Under the pieces are notes generated by a model. It saw nothing but the letters and a program-made list of their open reading frames with translations, ran no database searches and was not told the DNA's origin. A program made the position numbers and the translations under genes. A stretch of DNA of 64,000 nt from Phyllobacterium myrsinacearum (GTDB taxonomy: Bacteria > Pseudomonadota > Alphaproteobacteria > Rhizobiales > Rhizobiaceae), in contig NZ_PVBT01000006.1 in assembly GCF_002980555.1 (NCBI RefSeq), positions 1 through 64,000 on the forward strand. The letters are read 5' to 3'. This document shows, one piece after another, positions 29,356 to 38,357 of the stretch. Position 1 is the stretch's first letter. Each line of letters starts with the position of its first letter.

Positions 29356-29937
29356 TTATTCGGGCTTCACCCCCGCCAAGGCGGCGGATTGTTTGACCCA
29401 CTCATCCCGCACGATACGCCCGCCGAATTTCAGATGATCATCGACCCAGGCAGTTTCCCGGGGTGACCATGCTGCAATCTGCGCATAGGTGTAGATGCCA
29501 AGACCGTTCAAGACCTGCTCTAGCTTCGGACCAATGCCCGAAATCCGCTTCAGGTCATCCGGCAAGCCCGGCTTTGCGATTGCCGCCGGTTTCGACGGAC
29601 CCGTTGAGACCACCGCCAGCTTGGCTTTTTTGCCAGCAACCGCCTTTGGTGCCGTTTCAGTCGCCTTCTTGCGAATGATCGTCTTCAATTCAGCAACATC
29701 CGGCGCCTGCTTTGCCGCGGGCGCCAGCGGCTTCAGCTTCGTATTGGCGTCAAGCACACCGGCAAGAGCGCCAGCCCACAGACCCCACATCTGGCTGGCG
29801 ATGCCGAGAGTCAAAACAGACGCCGCCGCCATCGCGCCCATCGGCGGTGTCAGCAGATTGGCAGCCGGAACGATCTGCTTCGGCATCACTGCCGACCAGT
29901 CCGCACCCGATCGCTTGTCTGTTTTGGTATCCGGCAT
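29356..29937 (-). CDS. Hairpin-helix protein encoded within the nuo operon
   Basis: 193 residues. Residues about 33-60 form one hydrophobic segment (MGAMAAASVLTLGIASQMWG), followed by a Lys/Ala/Pro-rich linker and a C-terminal helix-hairpin-helix-like domain of about 65 residues (LKRISGIGPKLEQVLNGLG ... WVDDHLKFGGRI). The same domain ends NuoE here (LELISGVGPKIAGILHELG ... WVDGYLNFKGRI). It lies 12 bases before... that is, downstream of nuoF and upstream of nuoG in transcript order, so it is probably made with complex I. It may be an accessory subunit or assembly factor; this is inferred from position and the shared domain, not shown. Confidence 0.7.
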   Translation of the reverse strand: MPDTKTDKRSGADWSAVMPKQIVPAANLLTPPMGAMAAASVLTLGIASQMWGLWAGALAGVLDANTKLKPLAPAAKQAPDVAELKTIIRKKATETAPKAVAGKKAKLAVVSTGPSKPAAIAKPGLPDDLKRISGIGPKLEQVLNGLGIYTYAQIAAWSPRETAWVDDHLKFGGRIVRDEWVKQSAALAGVKPE

Positions 29938-29949
29938 ATCCCCTCAACC

Positions 29950-31254
29950 CTATTCCGCTGCAACAAGCACGGGGCTTGCCGCAGAGGCATTGCGTGTAAA
30001 CTCATCGATACGGCGTTCGATTTCCGGACGGAAATGCCGGATCAGACCCTGTACTGGCCATGCCGCCGCGTCGCCGAGCGCGCAGATGGTGTGGCCTTCG
30101 ATCTGCTTGGTCACGTCGAGCAGCATGTCGATCTCGCGCTTCTGCGCATTGCCGACCGCCATGCGTTCCATGACGCGCCACATCCAGCCCGTGCCTTCGC
30201 GGCATGGCGTGCACTGGCCGCAGCTCTCATGCTTGAAGAAGTAGGACAGGCGGGCAATGGCGCGAACGATGTCGGTGGACTTGTCCATGACGATCGCAGC
30301 CGCCGTACCGAAGGACGACTTGACGTTGCGCAGCCCATCGAAATCCATCGGGCAATCGATGATATCAGCAGCCGGAACGACCGGGCAGGATGCACCGCCG
30401 GGAATAACCGCGAGGAGGTTGTCCCAGCCGCCGCGAACGCCGCCCGCGTGCTTGTCGACCAACTCGCGGAAGGTGATGCCCATGGCTTCCTCGACCGTGC
30501 ATGGACGGTTGACGTGGCCGGAGATCATGAACAGCTTGGTGCCGACATTGTTCGGACGGCCGATGCCGGAGAACCAGGCCGCGCCGCGGCGCAGGATGGT
30601 CGGGGCAACGGCAACCGATTCAACATTGTTGACGGTCGTCGGGCAGCCATAAAGACCCATATTGGCCGGGAATGGCGGCTTCAGGCGCGGCTGGCCCTTC
30701 TTGCCTTCAAGGCTCTCCAGCAAGGCGGTTTCTTCGCCGCAGATATAGGCGCCGGCGCCGTGATGGACATAGATATCGTAGTCCCAGCCGTTCTTGTTGT
30801 TCTTGCCGAGCAGCTTGGCGTCATAGCATTCGTCAATGGCGGCCTGCAGCGCTTCACGCTCGCGGATATACTCGCCGCGCACATAGATGTAGCAGGTGTT
30901 GGCGCCCATGGCGAAACCGGCGATCAGGCAGCCTTCGATCAGCGTATGCGGATCGTGGCGCATGATATCGCGGTCCTTGCAGGTGCCCGGCTCGGATTCG
31001 TCGGCATTGATGACGAGATAATGCGGGCGTCCGTCGCTTTCCTTGGGCATGAAGGACCACTTCAGACCCGTCGGGAAGCCGGCGCCGCCACGGCCGCGCA
31101 GGCCGGAGGCTTTCATCTCGTTGATGATCCAGTCACGGCCCTTGGCGATGATCCCCGCAGTGCCATCCCAGCAGCCGCGTGACATCGCACCCTTCAACGA
31201 CTTGTCGAAAAGGCCGTAAATATTGGTGAAGATGCGGTCTTTGTCAGCGAGCAT
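29950..31254 (-). CDS. nuoF: NADH-quinone oxidoreductase subunit F
   Basis: 434 residues with the FMN/NADH site ([16 protein letters not shown]), [14 protein letters not shown], and the cluster N3 motif [10 protein letters not shown] plus a distal Cys in [10 protein letters not shown]. It takes electrons from NADH to FMN. Followed by the hairpin-helix gene after 12 bases. Confidence 0.97.
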   Translation of the reverse strand: MLADKDRIFTNIYGLFDKSLKGAMSRGCWDGTAGIIAKGRDWIINEMKASGLRGRGGAGFPTGLKWSFMPKESDGRPHYLVINADESEPGTCKDRDIMRHDPHTLIEGCLIAGFAMGANTCYIYVRGEYIREREALQAAIDECYDAKLLGKNNKNGWDYDIYVHHGAGAYICGEETALLESLEGKKGQPRLKPPFPANMGLYGCPTTVNNVESVAVAPTILRRGAAWFSGIGRPNNVGTKLFMISGHVNRPCTVEEAMGITFRELVDKHAGGVRGGWDNLLAVIPGGASCPVVPAADIIDCPMDFDGLRNVKSSFGTAAAIVMDKSTDIVRAIARLSYFFKHESCGQCTPCREGTGWMWRVMERMAVGNAQKREIDMLLDVTKQIEGHTICALGDAAAWPVQGLIRHFRPEIERRIDEFTRNASAASPVLVAAE

Positions 31255-31320
31255 ATCGCACCCGTCCTACTCTCTTCGTCCATTCTCCAGCGAAAACGCA
31301 CATCGTTTCCGCCAATGATC

Positions 31321-32319
31321 TTATCTCGGCTTCTTGCCGAAAACCTTGATGTACTCGGCTTCGCCGCCCTTGGCCAAGGCCTTGGCTTGCTTGACCCAGT
31401 CGTCACGTTCGATACGGCCCTTGAAGTTGAGGTAACCGTCAACCCATTCGCGCTCGGCCTTTTTCCAGCTGGCGACCTGGGCAAATGTGTAGATGCCGAG
31501 TTCATGCAGGATACCGGCAATCTTCGGACCGACACCGGAAATCAGTTCGAGATCATCCACGGCGGCAGGCTTTTCGATCGCCGCCGGACGATTCTTGTCG
31601 TCGAGCGATACGGCCTTTGCCGGTGCCTCGTCCTGCTTTACCGCACTGGCGGCCGGAACAGCAGCGCCATCGGCAGCCTTTGCCGCGCGTTTCGGCTTGG
31701 CCGCGCCATTGCCTTCGATCAGCGTCGTTGCGCCGCCCTCGGGGGCGGAGAAATAACGGTCGATCTGCGGGCCGGGCGTGATCGTATCGCCCTTGCCGGC
31801 TTCGAAAGCATCGATGATTTCCTCGAGGCGTTCGGGTGTCAGATCCTCATAGGTATCCTTGAACACCATGATCATCGGCGCGTTGACGCAGGCGCCAAGG
31901 CATTCCACCTCTTCCCACGACAAAGTGCCGGATTCATTGGTGTGGAACGGCTCATGATGGATGCGGTGCTGGCAGACCTTCTTCAGGTCCTCCGCGCCGC
32001 GCAGCATGCACGGCGTGGTGCCGCAAACCTGGATGTGGGCACGGGTTCCGACCGGCTTCAGCTGGAACTGCGTGTAGAAGGTCGCCACTTCCAGAACGCG
32101 GATCAGCGGCATGTCGAGCATGGCTGCAACATGTTCGATGGCAGCCTTGGTGACCCAGCCATCCTGCTCCTGCGCCCGCATCAGCAGCGGAATGACCGCG
32201 GACTGTTCGCGGCCCTTGGGATATTTCTTGATGGTCTGCTTGGCCCAGGCAGTGTTTTCGCGATTGAACGCGAAGGCTGCTGGTTGGACGCTATCTTCTG
32301 CAAGACGACGGACGGACAT
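31321..32319 (-). CDS. nuoE: NADH-quinone oxidoreductase subunit E, C-terminally extended
   Basis: 332 residues, about twice the E. coli length (166). The first 175 residues are the thioredoxin-like 2Fe-2S domain with CGTTPCMLRG and ECLGACVNAP (cluster N1a). An Ala/Lys/Pro-rich linker follows, then a helix-hairpin-helix-like domain at about 255-325 that closely matches the end of the protein at 29356-29937. Extended NuoE forms are known in rhizobia. Its ATG overlaps the nuoD stop by one base. Confidence 0.95.
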   Translation of the reverse strand: MSVRRLAEDSVQPAAFAFNRENTAWAKQTIKKYPKGREQSAVIPLLMRAQEQDGWVTKAAIEHVAAMLDMPLIRVLEVATFYTQFQLKPVGTRAHIQVCGTTPCMLRGAEDLKKVCQHRIHHEPFHTNESGTLSWEEVECLGACVNAPMIMVFKDTYEDLTPERLEEIIDAFEAGKGDTITPGPQIDRYFSAPEGGATTLIEGNGAAKPKRAAKAADGAAVPAASAVKQDEAPAKAVSLDDKNRPAAIEKPAAVDDLELISGVGPKIAGILHELGIYTFAQVASWKKAEREWVDGYLNFKGRIERDDWVKQAKALAKGGEAEYIKVFGKKPR

Positions 32320-33509
32320 TAGCGATCAACCTCACCAAATACGATATCGAGCGAGCCGAGGACAGCGGAGACGTCGGCCAGCATGTGGCCACGGCACAGG
32401 AAGTCCATGGCCTGGAGATGGGCAAAGCCCGGGGCGCGCAGCTTGACGCGGTATGGCTTGTTGGAGCCATCGGACACCAGGAACACACCGAATTCGCCCT
32501 TGGGCGCTTCAACCGCGGCGTAAACCTCACCGGCGGGCACGTGATAGCCTTCGGTATACAGCTTGAAGTGATGGATCAGCGCTTCCATCGACCGCTTCAT
32601 CTCGCCGCGCTTCGGCGGAACGATCTTGGCGGACATGTTGGAGACAGGCCCCACCCGCTCCTTGCCCAGCAGCAGATCCACGCACTGGCGCATGATGCGC
32701 ACCGACTGGCGCATTTCTTCCATGCGGATGAGATAACGGTCGTAGCAGTCGCCATTCTTGCCGATCGGAACATCGAATTCCATCTCGGAATAGCATTCAT
32801 AGGGCTGTGACTTGCGTAAGTCCCAGGCAGCACCCGAGCCGCGCACCATGACGCCGGAAAAACCCCATGCCCAGGCATCCTCCAGCGTCACGACGCCGAT
32901 ATCGACGTTGCGCTGCTTGAAAATGCGGTTCGGGGTGATCAGGTCGTCAAGATTCTTGACGGTCTGCAGGAACGGATCGCACCACTTGCCGATGTCCTCG
33001 ATAAGCCTGTCGGGAAGATCCTGATGCACGCCGCCGGGACGGAAATAGGCCGCATGCATACGGGCACCGCAAGCGCGCTCATAGAACACCATCAGCTTTT
33101 CGCGCTCTTCGAAGCCCCAGAGCGGCGGCGTCAGGGCACCAACGTCCATGGCCTGCGTGGTCACGTTGAGCAGGTGCGACAGGATACGGCCAATTTCCGA
33201 GAAGAGCACGCGGATCAGCTGACCGCGCTTGGGGACCTCGATGCCGAGCAGGCGCTCGACGGCCAACGCATAGGCATGCTCCTGGTTCATCGGCGCCACA
33301 TAGTCGAGGCGGTCGAGATAGGGCACGGCCTGCAGATAGGTCTTGGCTTCCATCAGCTTCTCGGTGCCGCGATGCAGCAACCCGATATGCGGGTCAACGC
33401 GCGCGACCACCTCGCCGTCCAGTTCAAGCACAAGGCGCAAAACGCCGTGCGCCGCAGGATGTTGCGGGCCGAAGTTGATGTTAAAGTTGCGGACGCTGTG
33501 TTCAGTCAT
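32319..33509 (-). CDS. nuoD: NADH-quinone oxidoreductase subunit D
   Basis: 396 residues with [22 protein letters not shown] at the quinone site (His in QHPAAHG) and the conserved tyrosine region VPYLDRLDY. This subunit is the 49-kDa homologue that binds quinone with NuoB. Separate from NuoC here, unlike the NuoCD fusion of E. coli. It follows nuoC after 51 bases. Confidence 0.97.
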   Translation of the reverse strand: MTEHSVRNFNINFGPQHPAAHGVLRLVLELDGEVVARVDPHIGLLHRGTEKLMEAKTYLQAVPYLDRLDYVAPMNQEHAYALAVERLLGIEVPKRGQLIRVLFSEIGRILSHLLNVTTQAMDVGALTPPLWGFEEREKLMVFYERACGARMHAAYFRPGGVHQDLPDRLIEDIGKWCDPFLQTVKNLDDLITPNRIFKQRNVDIGVVTLEDAWAWGFSGVMVRGSGAAWDLRKSQPYECYSEMEFDVPIGKNGDCYDRYLIRMEEMRQSVRIMRQCVDLLLGKERVGPVSNMSAKIVPPKRGEMKRSMEALIHHFKLYTEGYHVPAGEVYAAVEAPKGEFGVFLVSDGSNKPYRVKLRAPGFAHLQAMDFLCRGHMLADVSAVLGSLDIVFGEVDR

Positions 33510-33560
33510 ATTTCGCTCCGCGAAACGTGAGTAGTGAATGGTGAGTAGTCATCACCGCCA

Positions 33561-34166
33561 TCACTGTTTTGCCTTTTCGTCGCCCGGCAGCACATAGTCC
33601 GTGCCTTCCCAGGGTGACTGGAAGTCGAAATTGCGGAATTCCTGCCGCAGTTCGACGGGCTCATAGACGACGCGCTTGACCTCATCGTCATAGCGGACTT
33701 CAACGAAGCCTGTCAGCGGGAAGTCCTTGCGCAGCGGATGGCCGTCAAAACCGTAGTCGGTCAGGATGCGGCGCAGATCCGGATGACCGGAGAACAGCAC
33801 GCCATAGAGATCGTAGGTCTCGCGCTCATACCAGTCGGCACCGGGATAAACCGGGGTAGCTGATGGCACCGGCGTATCCTCGTCCGTCGCCACCTTGACG
33901 CGGATGCGCAGGTTCTGGCGCGGGGACAGGAGGTGATAGACCACGTCAAAGCGATGCGAACGGTAGGGATAATCCACGCCGCTGATATCGATCAGCGAAA
34001 TGAACTGGCACTGCACGTCGTCACGCAGAAAGGTCAGCGTATCGATCAGCTTGCCGGCTTCGACTTCAAGATTAAGCTCGCCATAGGCCATCGTTACCGA
34101 CTGCAGGGCAAGACCCGGCTTTTCCTGCAGGTAGCTGGAGAGTTCATTCAATGCTTCTTCAAACAT
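33561..34166 (-). CDS. nuoC: NADH-quinone oxidoreductase subunit C
   Basis: 201 residues, the 30-kDa subunit, with the family signature [20 protein letters not shown] and [17 protein letters not shown]. It is a structural part of the peripheral arm. It starts 9 bases after nuoB. Confidence 0.97.
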   Translation of the reverse strand: MFEEALNELSSYLQEKPGLALQSVTMAYGELNLEVEAGKLIDTLTFLRDDVQCQFISLIDISGVDYPYRSHRFDVVYHLLSPRQNLRIRVKVATDEDTPVPSATPVYPGADWYERETYDLYGVLFSGHPDLRRILTDYGFDGHPLRKDFPLTGFVEVRYDDEVKRVVYEPVELRQEFRNFDFQSPWEGTDYVLPGDEKAKQ

Positions 34167-34175
34167 CGCCCTCTC

Positions 34176-34757
34176 CTATCGCTCGATCGTGCCGGTGCGG
34201 CGGATTTTCTTCTGCAGCATCAGAACGCCGTAGAGCAGCGCTTCGGCCGTGGGCGGGCAGCCCGGCACGTAGATATCCACCGGCACGACGCGGTCGCAAC
34301 CGCGCACGACCGAATAGGAATAGTGATAATAGCCGCCGCCATTGGCGCAGGAACCCATCGAGATGACGTAGCGCGGCTCAGGCATCTGGTCATAGACCTT
34401 GCGCAGTGCCGGTGCCATCTTGTTGGTCAGCGTGCCGGCAACGATCATCACGTCGGACTGGCGCGGTGACGCGCGCGGGGCAAAGCCGAACCGCTCGCCG
34501 TCATAGCGCGGCATCGAGGTGTGCATCATTTCGACCGCGCAGCAGGCAAGGCCGAAGGTCATCCACATCAGCGAACCGGTGCGCGCCCAGGTGACCAGCG
34601 CATCGGCTGACGTGACGAGAAATCCCTTGTCGGCGAGTTCATTGTTGATCTCACCGAAGAACGCATCATCGGAACCGATCGGCTTGCCCGTGCCCGGGTC
34701 AATGATGCCTTTGGGTTTCGGTGCCACGAGGGTGGTTTGGCTAGCGGTCAATCCCAT
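34176..34757 (-). CDS. nuoB: NADH-quinone oxidoreductase subunit B
   Basis: 193 residues carrying terminal cluster N2: the tandem cysteines in GLACCAVEM, then GSCANGGG and [11 protein letters not shown]. It hands electrons to quinone. The chosen start ([17 protein letters not shown]) matches the usual N-terminus and overlaps the nuoA end by 10 bases. Confidence 0.97.
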   Translation of the reverse strand: MGLTASQTTLVAPKPKGIIDPGTGKPIGSDDAFFGEINNELADKGFLVTSADALVTWARTGSLMWMTFGLACCAVEMMHTSMPRYDGERFGFAPRASPRQSDVMIVAGTLTNKMAPALRKVYDQMPEPRYVISMGSCANGGGYYHYSYSVVRGCDRVVPVDIYVPGCPPTAEALLYGVLMLQKKIRRTGTIER

Positions 34758-35113
34758 TCCAGCGCTCCCTTTTTCCACTCATAGATAAAGCCGATCGTCA
34801 GAACGCCGAGGAAGATCATCATCGACCAGAAACCGAACCAGCCGATCTTGCTGAAGGCCACGGCCCACGGAAAGAGGAAGGCTACTTCTAGATCGAAGAT
34901 GATGAACAGAATCGAGACAAGATAGAAGCGGACATCAAATTTCATGCGGGCATCATCGAATGCGTTGAAGCCGCACTCATAGGCCGACAATTTTTCCGGG
35001 TCTGGCGACTTGTATGCGACCAGAAAAGGCGCAACCAACAGTGCCAAACCGATTACCAGCGCTACCCCGATGAAGATAACGATGGGCAGGTAGGAACTTA
35101 AAAGCTCGTTCAT
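34748..35113 (-). CDS. nuoA: NADH-quinone oxidoreductase subunit A
   Basis: 121 residues, three membrane helices, with the loop [21 protein letters not shown] (Cys of the switch loop) and the acidic [11 protein letters not shown] helix. First gene of the operon; the promoter must lie in the 440 bases upstream. Confidence 0.96.
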   Translation of the reverse strand: MNELLSSYLPIVIFIGVALVIGLALLVAPFLVAYKSPDPEKLSAYECGFNAFDDARMKFDVRFYLVSILFIIFDLEVAFLFPWAVAFSKIGWFGFWSMMIFLGVLTIGFIYEWKKGALEWD

Positions 35114-35485
35114 GATCCGACTTTTTCCGCCTTGTGAACTCAGGCTGACAAGAATGCCATGTTATGCACATGACTGCCACCAATACGCGACAGACCGCAC
35201 CAGCTTTGACACCGGTACGATGCGGCGAGGGTTAGCGCGTTAGCGCCATGCGCGCAAGTGCAACAATCGCCCCGATACCACCGGTTTTTTGTCACCATTT
35301 CGTGACGCATATCCATAAAAAGCCGCGAAATTCGCAGTTTTAAGCCAGTTTGGCCCGCAAAACACAGCTGAATCACTCTTTAGAATGATATTAATGTGCC
35401 TTGCCGGCCTGTTTGTCCGCGACGTGGTTTTCAGAACTGCGACATTCGGTCCTATAAACGATTTAGACCAAAATGCAGATATGCC
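35114..35485. other. Intergenic region upstream of nuoA, no gene
   Basis: About 370 bases that hold the nuoA leader and promoter on the minus strand. GGCGGAAAAAG before the nuoA ATG may serve as ribosome site. I found no clear -35/-10 pair, no riboswitch pattern and no credible small gene. Confidence 0.5.
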
Positions 35486-35510
35486 GCGCGCGTGGAAACG
35501 GCACGCGCGC
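35486..35510 (-). terminator. GC-rich stem-loop after the MFS gene
   Basis: Nine-base stem GCGCGCGTG / CACGCGCGC with a 7-base loop, 46 bases beyond the MFS stop. On the minus strand it is followed by GCATATCTGCATTTTGG, a poor T tract, so termination is only a guess. Confidence 0.35.
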
Positions 35511-35555
35511 CAGGGCGCGAATGCTGTCGTGCAAAGCCGGGGAAAGAGGGTTTGC

Positions 35556-36767
35556 CTAAACGCCGGCAAGAGGCTCGAGACTGAGCCTTTCCCCCTCTTC
35601 AGTTAGATATCGCTTCTTCTGCGCCCTGCGGTCGAGCAGCAGCGACCAGACCGCCACGCCCAGACCGAGCAAGGCCAGCGCCGATCCCACGAAGGGCAGG
35701 TTCTGATAGGACACGCCCCAGGTGAGCGCCGCGCCGCCAACCCAGGCGCCTGCGGCGTTGCCGGCATTGAATGCGCCCTGGTTGAGCGTGGCCGCCAGAT
35801 TGGGCGCTTCGCTCGCCGTTTCAACCACCCGCATCTGCAGCGGCGGAACAATGACGAAGGTCAGCATGCCCCACAGGAACACCACGGCGATCGCCGCCGC
35901 TGCCGTGCCGCTGACTTCCGCCAGCAGGGCATGGGTGAACACCACGGTGACCAGCGTGCCGATCACCGTGGGCATCAGCTTCCAGTCGGCAAGCCTGCCG
36001 CCGATGACGTTGCCGACGGTCATACCGGCCCCGAACAGCAAGAGGACCCAGGTCACCGCGGCGGTCGACAGGCCGGACACATCAGTGAGGATCGGCTTGA
36101 TATAGGTGAAGACGGCAAAGAGGCTGCCGGAGGCGAGCGCCGAGATCAGCATGGCAAGCCAGACCTGCAGTTTGCCGAGAACCTTGATCTCGCTGAGAAT
36201 GCCCCCGCCCTTCTCTTCCTCTTTCGCAGCGGGAACCAGCAGCGCAATGGCGATGACTGCGGCAACGCCGATAGCGACAACCGCATAGAAGGTCGAGCGC
36301 CAGCCATAGAGTTCGCCAAGCGCCGTCCCTGCGGGAACACCGAGAATGTTGGCGAGGGTCAGGCCCGCGAACATCAGCGCGATGGCGCTGGCGCGCTTGT
36401 GGCGCGGCACAAGGCTGGCGGCCACCACCGAGCCGATGCCGAAGAAGGCACCATGGCCGAAAGCCGTGACCACGCGGGCGATCATCAGCATCCAGTAATT
36501 GGGGGCGATGGCACAGAACAGATTGCCGATGACGAAGAGCATGGCCAGGCCGATGAGCACGGGCTTGCGCGGCAGAGATGCCGTGGCAATGGCGATGATG
36601 GGCGCACCGATGACGACGCCAAGCGCATAGCCGGTCACCAGCAGGCCCGCATGCGGAATGGTGACATGCAGGTCGGCCGCCACTTCCGGCAAGAGGCCCA
36701 TGATCACGAATTCGGTTGTGCCGATGCAGAAGGAGGCAATGGCAAGGGCGAGAATCGGCAAGGGCAT
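35556..36767 (-). CDS. MFS transporter, DHA1 (AraJ-like) family
   Basis: 403 residues, 12 predicted membrane helices in two bundles of six. IASFCIGTTEFVIMGLLPEVAADL in the first helix and loop is typical of the AraJ/YdhP sugar-efflux and drug-efflux group. The motif-A loop between helices 2 and 3 is reduced (ATASLPRKPVLIG). Substrate unknown. The start at 36767 puts helix 1 at the N-terminus; a longer frame adds 30 non-hydrophobic residues. It is a single gene between nuoA and the tRNA pair. Confidence 0.85.
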   Translation of the reverse strand: MPLPILALAIASFCIGTTEFVIMGLLPEVAADLHVTIPHAGLLVTGYALGVVIGAPIIAIATASLPRKPVLIGLAMLFVIGNLFCAIAPNYWMLMIARVVTAFGHGAFFGIGSVVAASLVPRHKRASAIALMFAGLTLANILGVPAGTALGELYGWRSTFYAVVAIGVAAVIAIALLVPAAKEEEKGGGILSEIKVLGKLQVWLAMLISALASGSLFAVFTYIKPILTDVSGLSTAAVTWVLLLFGAGMTVGNVIGGRLADWKLMPTVIGTLVTVVFTHALLAEVSGTAAAAIAVVFLWGMLTFVIVPPLQMRVVETASEAPNLAATLNQGAFNAGNAAGAWVGGAALTWGVSYQNLPFVGSALALLGLGVAVWSLLLDRRAQKKRYLTEEGERLSLEPLAGV

Positions 36768-37120
36768 GGGCGGCAACCGTCGGAGCTGGAGTAAGGAATC
36801 ATGCTGCCTAGTCCACAAAGGTTTCACAACTGATTTTTGTGCAACGCAGCAATGCATTTATGCGGGGCGATTCGTCTTCGTGGCGAATCGTATCCACGGG
36901 TTGAAAAACAGCGGAAAAGATTCGCCGTCCGCATACCAGCGGAAAAACAGACGGGACTGATTTTCCTAAGCCGCATCAGAAACCGGCAGGAGCCAGACGC
37001 GCGAACCGGACAGCAACAGGCGGTGAACTATGGGAACATTCGGGAGAGAAGAGATGCAAGCGTGCGGGGCACCACTTTCCACAATATCAAGCATTTACAT
37101 CAATTGCTTGAGAGGGAAAG
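36768..37120. other. Intergenic region between MFS gene and tRNA-Asp, nothing recognised
   Basis: About 350 bases without a convincing gene, hairpin terminator or promoter pair. Short frames on the plus strand overlap the tRNA and are not supported. Confidence 0.5.
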
Positions 37121-37197
37121 TGGCGCGAGTGACGGGGCTCGAACCCGCGACCTCCGGCGTGACAGGCCGGCACTCTAACCAACTGAGCTACACCCGC
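37121..37197 (-). tRNA. tRNA-Asp (GTC)
   Basis: 77 bases including an encoded CCA. Acceptor GCGGGTG pairs with CACTCGC (one G-U), D arm TAGCTCAGTTGGTTAGAG, anticodon loop CTGTCAC within CCGGC/GCCGG, T arm CGGGTTCGAGCCCCG (G-U allowed), discriminator G. The anticodon GTC reads Asp. Confidence 0.96.
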
Positions 37198-37387
37198 GCA
37201 CTTTGCAAACCAGAAATTCATCTGGTGTGAGCGGTCGTTTAAGGGGTTCGCGGGGGAGTGTCAAGCGCTAGTGGACAGGAAAAATGCGATTGTGAAAAAC
37301 TCTTCAAACAAATCATAAAAGTGTCTCATACCCTCTTGCCAATATCGCACGAAACGCCTAAACGCTCCCCACACACCCTTTGTGAGG

Positions 37388-37463
<76 letters not shown>

Positions 37464-37682
37464 TTCGCCCAGCGGAATAGTTTCTTCCCTTTCTTCAAGT
37501 CGAGATAACCGGTCAATTCACATCGCAAGCGGCATGCGCGCGATCGGAATATGGCATCCGGCAGCAGCGGATTTTTGCCGCGGCAGTGAGCACCTGCAAC
37601 ATTTTATCCTTTGCGCCCGCGATTTTCTGCGGCAACACTGTTCTCCTCCTTCCAAGAGCAAACCAAATAACGGGAACATTAC

Positions 37683-38285
37683 ATGCCAAACAACCGCGCA
37701 GCACGAATCGCAACCCTCTCCTTCGCCACGCTTTACCCTGCCCTTGCCCATGCGCATGTCGGCGTGGGTGACACCAGCGGCTTTACCCATGGCTTCGCCC
37801 ACCCCATGTCCGGCCTTGATCACGTCCTGGCGATGATTCTCGTCGGCATCTTTGCCTTCCAGCTGGGCGGACGCGCCCTGTGGCTCGTTCCGGCAGCGTT
37901 TGTCGGCATGATGGCCGCTGGCGGCGCGCTTGGCGCTGCCGGAATCAGTCTGCCCTTCATCGAACTCGCCATCGCACTCTCGGTGATTGTGCTCGGAGCA
38001 GCCGTCGCCTTCGAAATTCAGGCGCCGGTGGCCATTGCAACCGCTCTCGTCGGCCTCTTCGCCATTTTTCATGGCTACGCCCATGGCGCGGAAATGCCTG
38101 ACAGCGCCGGCGGCCTCGCTTATGCGGGCGGCTTCATGGCTGCCACCGCCCTGCTCCACGTCGCCGGTATCGGCATCGGCTTTGCCATCGGCAGAATCAG
38201 CCAGCGCGCCGGCCCCAGTGCGGTGCGAATCATTGGCGGCCTGGCGGCGCTCGCGGGCGTTGGCATCCTGACAGGCGCGCTCTGA
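37683..38285 (+). CDS. HupE/UreJ family protein (nickel/cobalt permease)
   Basis: 200 residues with a cleavable-looking signal sequence ending at AHA, then HGFAHPMSGLDHVLAM, the His/Asp motif of HupE/UreJ that binds nickel or cobalt, and six membrane helices. A second histidine-rich motif, FHGYAHGAEMP, is also present. It probably takes up Ni2+ or Co2+. No urease, hydrogenase or cobalamin gene is in the window. The ribosome site is GGGAAC. It converges on lon with a shared terminator. Confidence 0.88.
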   Translation: MPNNRAARIATLSFATLYPALAHAHVGVGDTSGFTHGFAHPMSGLDHVLAMILVGIFAFQLGGRALWLVPAAFVGMMAAGGALGAAGISLPFIELAIALSVIVLGAAVAFEIQAPVAIATALVGLFAIFHGYAHGAEMPDSAGGLAYAGGFMAATALLHVAGIGIGFAIGRISQRAGPSAVRIIGGLAALAGVGILTGAL

Positions 38286-38304
38286 ACAATTCGAATGCCG
38301 AATC

Positions 38305-38340
38305 AAAAAAGCCGGGCAATTGCTTGCCCGGCTTTTGTTT
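38305..38340 (+). terminator. Bidirectional terminator, hupE/lon
   Basis: Nine-base stem GCCGGGCAA, loop TTGC, TTGCCCGGC, with an A6 run before and TTTTGTTT after, so it works in both directions between the converging genes. Confidence 0.92.
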
Positions 38341-38357
38341 GTTTATTTCCGGTGGCT

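Noticed and set aside
27267-29396. Frame of about 700 codons on the plus strand over nuoG
   Set aside because: Antisense shadow of nuoG with its three Fe-S motifs.
37464-37682. Cobalamin or nickel riboswitch upstream of hupE
   Set aside because: No B12-box-like or other known conserved segment seen in the 219 bases.
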